From Rhodosorus marinus (taxonomy: Eukaryota > Rhodophyta > Stylonematophyceae > Stylonematales > Stylonemataceae): 64,000 nt of DNA. Both the position numbers and the translations under genes were made by a program. Under the pieces are notes generated by a model, which saw only the letters and a list, made by a program, of their open reading frames with translations, was not told the DNA's origin and ran no database searches. Every line of letters starts with the position of its first letter. The first letter of the stretch is position 1. Below, one piece after another: positions 57,416-64,000 of this stretch. The stretch is taken from assembly GCA_029953675.1 (NCBI GenBank), contig JAMWBK010000010.1:62001-126000 (forward strand). Reading direction: 5' to 3'.

Positions 57416-58258
57416 TTACGAGTGCATGATGTTCTCATCGAGAAAGCTGTCGAGATCGTCGACGCTATCGACCGGAAGGCTCTCGACGATATCAGCGCCG
57501 CTCTCCTCAAAAAGGCTCCTCGTGTCATCAAGGTCTACATCCTCTACGGAGGACATAGTCGCGTTTGAGTCTTGGCCGGTCATCTCAGGTAAGTCGTGAA
57601 TGACCGGGCTCGGAGCTGCAGGCTGAGGCATCTGTCTCGCCATGGCATAGCTCATCACCGCGCTCTCCCTCACCAAGCGCATTTCGTACTTTTGCGCGTG
57701 GGTCCGCACTTGCTTAGGCGTCCTGGTACGCACGACAGCTGAAATTGCCGCATAATTCTTTGGCCCATACAGCTTACGGCCCTCCAAAAACTTTCTGTGC
57801 TCTTCCTCAGTCCAATATCGTGGCAGCACGCTGTACCTGCAACAAAGAGAAGTTTTCGCGTGAGCTTGATTTCGTCGAAAAACGAAGCCCGAGCTCCAGG
57901 GAGCGCGGGAAACTGCTGGAAAGTAGCTAAGCTATAAATCTTACTGTGGAGACGGGATAGGGTAGCTAGAGCTCTTCTTAATATTGCTGCTTTTAGTCCC
58001 CCTCTTCAGGACCGAGCCTCTGTCAACAGCGTCTAGTATTTGCGATTCAGCAATAGAAACCTTGCTCTCAATGAAGCTCTCCACCTTAACCAGACTGCCC
58101 TGATCGTCGGCCATCTCCTTCTTCAGAGATTTCAGCTTCTTAGAAACCTTCCTCAGCTTTTCCTCCAGCTCATTAATCCTCTTCTGTTGCTGTACAACCA
58201 CAACATCCAGAATACTCTTCTTCACGCCCACCATTTCCACCTCATCGCTAACTTTCAT
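57416..58258 (-). CDS. MYB-related (SHAQKY-type) protein with N-terminal coiled coil
   Basis: Two exons, 58258-57945 and 57836-57416, join in phase to 244 aa. Residues about 18-65 form a coiled coil (KRINELEEKLRKVSKKLKSL). The second exon carries one MYB/SANT repeat: YWTEEEHRKFLEGRKLYG, KNYAAISAVVRTRTPKQVR and THAQKYEMRL. This is the SHAQKY(F) class, with T replacing S and E after KY; plant members include circadian LHY/REVEILLE-type regulators. A short tail rich in Ser and Asp (SVEDVDLDDTRSLFEE) could be an activation region. It is likely a nuclear DNA-binding factor that dimerises through the coiled coil. The stop TAA overlaps a possible donor GTAAGC, so a 3' exon cannot be excluded. The G-poor tract at 58280-58590 supports the start region. 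Confidence 0.8.
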
Positions 58259-58279
58259 CGCTTCAAGCACACGCACAAC

Positions 58280-58590
58280 CCCCGTCAAAAAAAACAACAA
58301 GCAAAACTCCAATCACAGCAGACTTTCCCCCACCCCGTTCCTCCCAATTCCCCTCCGTTCCTTCAACAACGTCTCTCCATAATCCCTCTATTTCCACCGA
58401 CTCTCTCTCTACACTCTATCACTTTCCATCTCAACCTCCCTACTCACCCCGCCTCCAAAATCTCCACCTTATCCCAAAACCAAAAGCTTCTTCTCTTCGA
58501 TCTCAAACCCAACCCACCCCAACTCATCCAGCTACCCACCTACCCCAACCTCCCCATCCCACCATCCCTCAGACGCCTCCTTTTTTAAGT
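58280..58590 (-). promoter_or_regulatory. Strand-skewed promoter-proximal tract of the MYB gene
   Basis: C/A/T-rich on plus with about 5 G in the 180 bases 58381-58560 by my count, the most extreme case in the window. On the sense strand it is G-rich and C-free for long stretches. Confidence 0.5.
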
Positions 58591-60937
58591 GTTATTCCTT
58601 ATCCGCTCTCATCCTTTTCAGTTTCGGCACTTCCTGCACCAGCCCAAGCAAAATCAAAATACGCTTTAGAATTACTACTAAACAATATAGAAAACGAAGC
58701 TATTAGAAAAGGGGGTGGGAAACGAACTGGGATGTTGGGGTGATGACTTGCCGGGCGATTGCATTGTTATCTAAAAAATATTCTAGTAGAAAATCAGCTC
58801 TTTTATCTCAAAAAGAAAAAGTTACGTCGTTTACGGTTTACGAATAGGAGGGGGTGTGAAAGATTAGTGAGAATGGGTGGAGAGGCAAAATGGGTTTTTG
58901 TTTATTTTTCAGAGGGACCAATCAATGCTGAAAATAAAGCCTAAAAAATCTCCGAACGAAAAAAAGGGGGGTACGCATCCGACCACACTTCGACCGCGAC
59001 TGACATAAGCGTCACCTGAAAGAAAATAACTCAATCAATATTATTTTGTATTTTGGATATTTTATTGAAGTAGATAGGTAAGTTTTCCTGATATAGACTG
59101 AATTTTGGATGTATACCTTTCGTGGATGTGTCATGGAACTGTCTTAAGGATTGAAAGGGGGGAGCTCTGTTAGTGTATCATGCAGATCGGTTTTTGATTG
59201 TTTTTCTTCCGCTTTAGGTGAAGAGGTATCACACGATTTCCACTCAACCTCTCTACCATCGAAAATTTTCCAAAACAAAAGAAAATAGTATATTCATCTA
59301 GATTTTTTTTGTTGATTCGGTGATAGTCCGATAGTTAATCGTCACCCTGACTTTGTTACAAAAATTCACACCGAAAAATCTATTTAAATTGAATAATGAA
59401 AATAATAGAGGACTACATGGGAACCAATCTCCGGCGGTTGCCGCGAACATCTACGACGGTTAGGACAACTACCAATACACCAATGAAGTTGTAGTAAGTG
59501 TTCTAAACGAGAATAATCAACTGTAATTGGAAGATGTGGTTTTTATTAAAGATTTACAGAAAAGTATAAAATAACAAGAAGATGCGTTTTTGACGTTGTT
59601 TTTCTTTCTTAATTGAAATCGGAAATTCCCGATCTCCACATCCAAAAGGGCCTTGGTCTCTGTATCGAAATAGTAATTGGGATTCATTCAATCAAGAACT
59701 TACCTATAAATGAGTCATCGTCACACAAATATTTCCTTTTTTGAAAACTAGTTTAAAGATTTTCCTCGAAGTCGATCTCATTACTCCTCCGTCGTGCCCC
59801 GGGCGGGGGGGGGGTCGGGTGTGGGGGGTTGAGGGGAGGGGGGTCCTTTTTTCCTGAAAAAAATAAAGGTCGTCATCCAGATAAATTTTCTCAGCTTCGT
59901 CACTTACTATCCACCTTGTTTCAGGGGGTGCTCCGTTGCAGGCTCCATTGAACGTTTTGGGAAAATGGCAAACAAATGAGAAACGCTTCATAAATTATCT
60001 TAATCTCCATCGACGAATAACATGAAGAAAACAATTGAACGGAAAATGAACCACGGCGCAGATATTAAAACTCACTATAAATACACAACTCACAAAGAAA
60101 AATATCTGCTTGTTCGTTTTTTTGGAGATTTTGAACATGACCAGCTTGATTCGCGTTTCTTTTTTCTTATAAAAATTAGACAGGGCATTGATGAGCACGG
60201 ATGGCAGACTTCAGTCATAATGCTGATGAATAGGTTGCCGGGGGAGAGGGGTTGCGGTGCACGGCGGTTTAGGGTAGTAGGCCATACGCGCTCATCGCTC
60301 AGCTTTTGCGGGACTGGTTAGGATTTCTGTCCTGTACGAGTTGCGCTCCTTCTCGTGATCCATGAGTTTTCATTGCTCCAGTAGATATCTGCTTGCTGTT
60401 GGACTGTCGACATATGGTGCACCTTAGCTTGGGAATGGCACGTGTTTAGATTTTGTTTGAGTGCCCATTGTACTCCCTAGCTTCCCCCAGGTACGGACAT
60501 TTGTGCTTATACAATTGCGCGCATAAACCGACTGGTGGCAGTTGCACGGAAAGGGCTGTGAACCTTGGTTGACAAATCTCAAGGCAATATTGTCTCCCTC
60601 ATGGACTATTGCATTCGCGATTTGTGGTCGACATGTCTAGAGTACCGCCGATGAGCTTTCACAAACCTGGTGGGACACCACGCCACATGGAGGTTGTCTT
60701 TGTCTTCACAGTTCGTTCAACGGTACCAGACAATAAGAGCAATCCGCAACCAGCGTGTCATTCCTACACTAATTCCGTTCTCTGCTCAATTGCGCTGACG
60801 AGAAGGGAAATCCATCGATAGAGCAGGACTTCACTAACTTGTGCAGCATGCTGAATCGAGAGCAGGTAAAGAAAACACTGGAGCTCACGGATTTCTAGTT
60901 TGGGGTTTGAGAAAAAAGGGTGACCAAACGTTGAACA
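58591..60937. other. Gene-poor AT-rich region with a G-rich cluster
   Basis: About 2.3 kb without a supported gene. Most of 58590-60200 is AT-rich with many stops in all frames. The G-cluster at 59801-59843 stands out. 60200-60900 has normal composition but no recognisable coding sequence. Confidence 0.45.
59801..59843 (+). repeat. G-run cluster, potential G-quadruplex
   Basis: It contains GGG, a run of 10 G, then GGG, GGGGGG, GGGG and GGGGGG separated by 1-5 bases, within AT-rich sequence. It satisfies the usual four-G-tract pattern many times over. The function is unknown. Confidence 0.6.
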
Positions 60938-61352
60938 TCACAATTTCTTGATGTCGACGTACTTTGCCAATTCGATGCTCTTGGGGAAGAGAAGCTCTTT
61001 AGTTCTACTAAAAAACACTACGATGAGCAAAAAAACAATCCAGCTGCTCCAGCTAACTGCTCCCACGACGATAGCCGCCTGACCGCTCTGCCCAATGCGT
61101 GAATCAGAAATGCCAAACCACAATCGGGAGAACCTGTGCAGTTCGTGACAGATCAAATGCAGCAGTGTGCGCCAAGGTATGGTTCGACAAGCGAGCCGTA
61201 CCACGCCAGAGTTCTCCATTCAGATCCACTCGCACGAGAGTTTGAGCGTCCGCGTTGCGTTCGCGATGTTCAGCAGCTTCTTTGAGGAAATCCTGCGCGG
61301 CTGGACCAAGTCGCCCTAGCCGTCGAGAGGAACATCTGATCGCCGACGGCAT
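60938..61352 (-). CDS. Putative small single-pass membrane protein
   Basis: Two exons, 61352-61134 and 61087-60938, join in phase across a 46-nt intron to give 122 aa. No family was recognised. The N terminus MPSAIRCSSRRLGRLG is Arg/Ser-rich with no acid for over 20 residues, like a mitochondrial presequence. A hydrophobic segment at about 76-97 (IVVGAVSWSSWIVFLLIVVF) is followed by a lysine-rich C terminus. This shape is common for small subunits of inner-membrane complexes, but that is only a guess. The short intron lowers confidence. It is divergent from the PEP-mutase family gene. Confidence 0.45.
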
Positions 61353-61924
61353 CACGATATTTGGCTCGTTTCCGTGCTTCAGCGTTGGCTGCAGCGTAGC
61401 CGGTTTTACAGGCGGCAAGAGCAACTAGCTGGACTCTTAGCGGTGACTCTACCGTGACGCCAAGAACGTGCTGCTTATCGGTGCGATGCTGATGAACAGC
61501 AATGTATGGTCGGAGGCGGCTACCCTCAAAAAAAAGTTGGAGGGCTCAACTTGAAACTTCAGGAAGGTGCCACCGCCGTAGGTGACGCGCAACCTCATCA
61601 CGAATGCGATCATGTCTCAAAGTCCAATTCCCGGCCGAAGTTGAGCCGTGGAATAAGCGTTGGATTCCATCCGGATTATGGAGTTTGGCACCGACCCTTC
61701 CGTGCATTCAGGGGTAGTGCGAAGGCCAGGTGTGGGCGGCCCCATAGAAGGCGTAAGCTGTGAGCAAATTTCTTCGGTGGAAAGGAGTTCAGATGCCGGG
61801 CCAGGGAGGTCGCGAAGCCAGCCGCCACGTCAGCACCAGAAGCAGATCTGATCCTGGACTACGGTTGTCCTGCGGTAAAGCGCTGTTGCAGGTCCACTTT
61901 TTTAAATAGATAGAGGCGTATAAG
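61353..61924. other. Divergent intergenic region, no supported gene
   Basis: 572 bp between two divergent start codons. Short plus-strand frames (61506-61851) have no domain and are probably leader sequence. The skew pattern is weak here. Confidence 0.4.
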
Positions 61925-62982
61925 ATGAGCGTTGGGTTCGTAGGAGGTGTTGGTAGTAGCCATGGTGTTCGTCGACAGGTCAGGTGCTGTACCACACCCG
62001 GAAATAAGCTTCGGGAGACTCTTGCACGGCCTGGTATTCAGCTGATGCCGTGCTGTTTTGATGCTCTCTCGGCAAGACTGATTGAGAGGGCGGGCTTCAA
62101 TTTCACGTTCATGAGCGGATTTTCGAGTGCTGCTGTACATGGGTTGCCAGATACAGGTCTCATGTCTTTCGAAGAAGTTCGGCGTCACCTGCAATACCTA
62201 ACGGAAACAAACAATATCCCCGTAATTTGTGATGGGGATACGGGATATGGAAACGCCCTCAATGTTAAGAGAACCATCCAAGGACTTCATTCAGCGGGCG
62301 CGGCCGGGATCATGATCGAGGACCAAATCTCCCCGAAACGGTGCGGCCACACAAAGGTGAAAGGAGTAGTTTCCTATGACGAAGCAATGATGCGGATGAG
62401 AGCTGCAATCGACGCTCGGGACGCCCATGCCAGCGACCTGGTCATCGTGGCCAGAACTGATGCAGCAAAAGCCATAGGTATTGATGAGGCCATAAAACGG
62501 GCGAACGAGTTCCACAAGATGGGTGCTGAAGTGAGCTTTGTAGAGGCACCAGATTCCGTGGAAGCGATGCAGAGGTAATCTCCGAACGAAAACCGTCGCC
62601 ATTCTCAGCAAAAAGGAACGCTACCGTGATTCCTGAACAGAAAAGCTTTTCTTTACCGAATCCTGCTCAAAATTCACTTCTACATGTACGCTGCCTCAGA
62701 TTGTGCGACGGAATTGATGGATGGACAATGTGCAATTGTCTGGAGATGGGTGCCACACCAATTCTCGAACCCGCTAGGCTTGAAGAGCTTGGGTACAAGA
62801 TCGCGGCGTACCCGCTCACGTTGTTATCGAGCGCAGTCAAGTCAATGGAGGAGGCTCTCGTTGTTCTTCGAGCGGGGGATGTTTCCAAGGTTAAGCCCAT
62901 GCTGAAGGAATTCACCGATCTCCAAGAACTAGTCGGCTTCGACGATTATTTCCGGGAAGAGAAGCTGTACGAGGTCCCGTAG
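61925..62982 (+). CDS. PEP-mutase / isocitrate-lyase superfamily enzyme
   Basis: Two exons, 61925-62574 and 62700-62982, join in phase to 310 aa. The superfamily makes or breaks C-C or C-P bonds next to a 2-oxo acid carboxylate. Close relatives are plant plastid carboxyvinyl-carboxyphosphonate phosphorylmutase-like proteins, methylisocitrate lyase and dimethylmalate lyase. Motifs include FTFMSGFSSAAVHGLPDTGL, VICDGDTGYGNALNV (the Asp residues bind Mg), GIMIEDQISPKRCGH with the catalytic-loop Cys at 140, VIVARTDA, and AAYPLTLLSSAVKSM. The K-R-C-G-H loop is typical of lyases of this group rather than true phosphonate mutases, so a lyase is favoured; the substrate is not known. The first about 30 residues (VGFVGGVGSSHGVRRQVRC) resemble an organelle transit peptide. 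It converges on PSMD9 with 106 bp between stops. Confidence 0.88.
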
Positions 62983-63088
62983 CGGACATGCTCGTACTGA
63001 TTGTAGCGAGTAACCACCTCACGGATATAGCACTTTGGGAGCTTAAAAGATATACAACAAGATTTCAATTCCGTAAAGCTGTCCCATT

Positions 63089-64000
63089 TCAGCTTGGAAG
63101 TACTCTACATCCGAGCGGTGCACCGATTGTAGGTGACAAAGTTAGAGCCAATGGCACACCATTCCTCATTACGGTGACGTTTAGCGAGACCCCATTGTGG
63201 TCTCGCACAGCTCCCGCCATTGCCCTGACAGCCGCAGCCGTCTCGCTGGAGAACGGGGAGGAGGGAGGGGAGAGAGCAGAGCATGTCTCAGTGCACGAGG
63301 GTGATGTACCAGAATCGAGCGGGTGGCGGGGACGTACCTGAATCTCTCCTTGCGAATTCCACCGAAGCTCATTATCAGGTCTCCTTGTTGGAGACCTCCT
63401 GCAGACGCTACCGAATTGGGAGCTACGACGTCCACAGTTGCGAACGGGGGCAGTGAAGCAATCGACCCGTTCGCTTCCTCAGTACGCCCCGTGTTCGAAG
63501 TAGAGACCTCCGGCGTCATCAACATAGGTTGAGATGTGGGGATGAGGGAAACTCGCGTCGTCGACGTTGTTGACGCGTATGATCCAGTCGTTGAATCCGA
63601 GAAAGACGTACTCCCGGAATCCCTAGGAGGTCCCATGTGCGTTGTTCCTGACGGATCTGCCGGAATTGTCTGCAGAGGCCACGGTCAAAAAGCCCAATTC
63701 AATTCGGTGAACTCAGTAAACAGATCCGAATCTTCAGTTTGCTTTTAGTGGAACAACCAGCAAGGTCACTAACCTGATGCAGCGCTCTTTCTATCTGATC
63801 CGTTATCGCCTTGTGATCGTTGTGAAGCTGAATCAGCTTCTGTCGCCATTCACGGACTTGGTGAATGTTGACATCGGCCTTTCAGCAACGACGACAAGCA
63901 AAACGCAAAGGCACGTCAGATGCCGCTCTAGGTATTCCAAGATCTTAGAGAGCATTTTGAACAGATACATACCGACGGATACCCTTCACGGTCCACCAAA
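63089..64000 (-). CDS. PSMD9: PSMD9 / p27 proteasome assembly chaperone (5' end beyond window)
   Basis: Four exons are visible, 64000-63973 (partial), 63878-63774, 63669-63338 and 63224-63089, all in phase; the N terminus lies to the right of the window. The coiled-coil N-terminal domain has LVDREGYP and VREWRQKLIQLHNDHKAITDQIE, the conserved block of PSMD9 (yeast Nas2). A Ser/Thr-rich linker then leads to a PDZ domain: PFATVDVVAPNSVASAGGL, QQGDLIMSFG and the closing GAPLGCRVLPS, which matches the family's G-x-L-G-C ending. PSMD9 holds Rpt4-Rpt5 during assembly of the 19S base and leaves before the 26S proteasome is complete. The visible part codes for about 200 aa, close to full length (around 220 aa), so little is missing. 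Confidence 0.9.

Noticed and set aside
1-64000. CRISPR arrays, riboswitches, rRNA genes, telomeric repeats
   Set aside because: No regularly spaced repeats, conserved riboswitch cores, rRNA segments or telomere-like tandem units were seen on either strand.

Overview
This window is nuclear DNA from an intron-rich eukaryote. Nearly every recognisable protein is split by short GT-AG introns, mostly 60-120 nt (about 94 modelled by eye across the window). The tRNA is of the eukaryotic kind, and the gene set includes core eukaryotic factors: CAND1, cyclin H, Kti12, ribosomal protein S30 and PSMD9. Several other genes suggest an organelle of bacterial descent, perhaps a plastid: a bacterial-type isoleucyl-tRNA synthetase with a basic N-terminal extension, RlmN, a PPR protein, a plant-plastid-like PEP-mutase/isocitrate-lyase family enzyme, and a UvrB-UvrC fusion. 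A photosynthetic protist (alga) is the most economical reading. The lineage cannot be fixed from this sequence.

Layout, left to right: a 3'-truncated dsRNA-binding protein gene (1-1555, minus); a mitochondrial carrier (3213-4276, minus); a repeat-bearing region and a BED-finger/hAT-like gene (about 4.3-7.5 kb); the 17-exon IleRS (9412-13822, minus); tRNA-Val(AAC) at 14825; a 9-exon PPR gene (16271-20605, plus); the UvrB-UvrC fusion (22352-25946, plus); a coiled-coil protein; a 3'(2'),5'-bisphosphate nucleotidase; a membrane-anchored carbonic-anhydrase-like protein (30453-32525, minus); KTI12; an uncharacterised 532-aa gene; PP2C; a secreted SIMPL-domain protein; cyclin H; the 20-exon CAND1 (47566-53303); RPS30; rlmN; a MYB with a coiled coil; a small membrane protein; a PEP-mutase family enzyme; and PSMD9, cut by the right edge.

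Genes are often in divergent or convergent pairs. Upstream of most start codons lies a tract of several hundred bases that is G/T-rich on the sense strand. Divergent pairs show two opposed tracts around an AT-rich core, which works as an independent promoter and orientation signal.

The most interesting locus is the UvrB-UvrC fusion. It joins two subunits of bacterial excision repair in one spliced nuclear gene, keeps both nuclease centres, and lacks the UvrC linker region and the C-terminal HhH region. The carbonic-anhydrase-like ectodomain comes next, because it appears to have lost two of three zinc ligands. All exon models were made by eye from splice signals, reading-phase continuity and family resemblance. 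Where phases close over many exons confidence is high.
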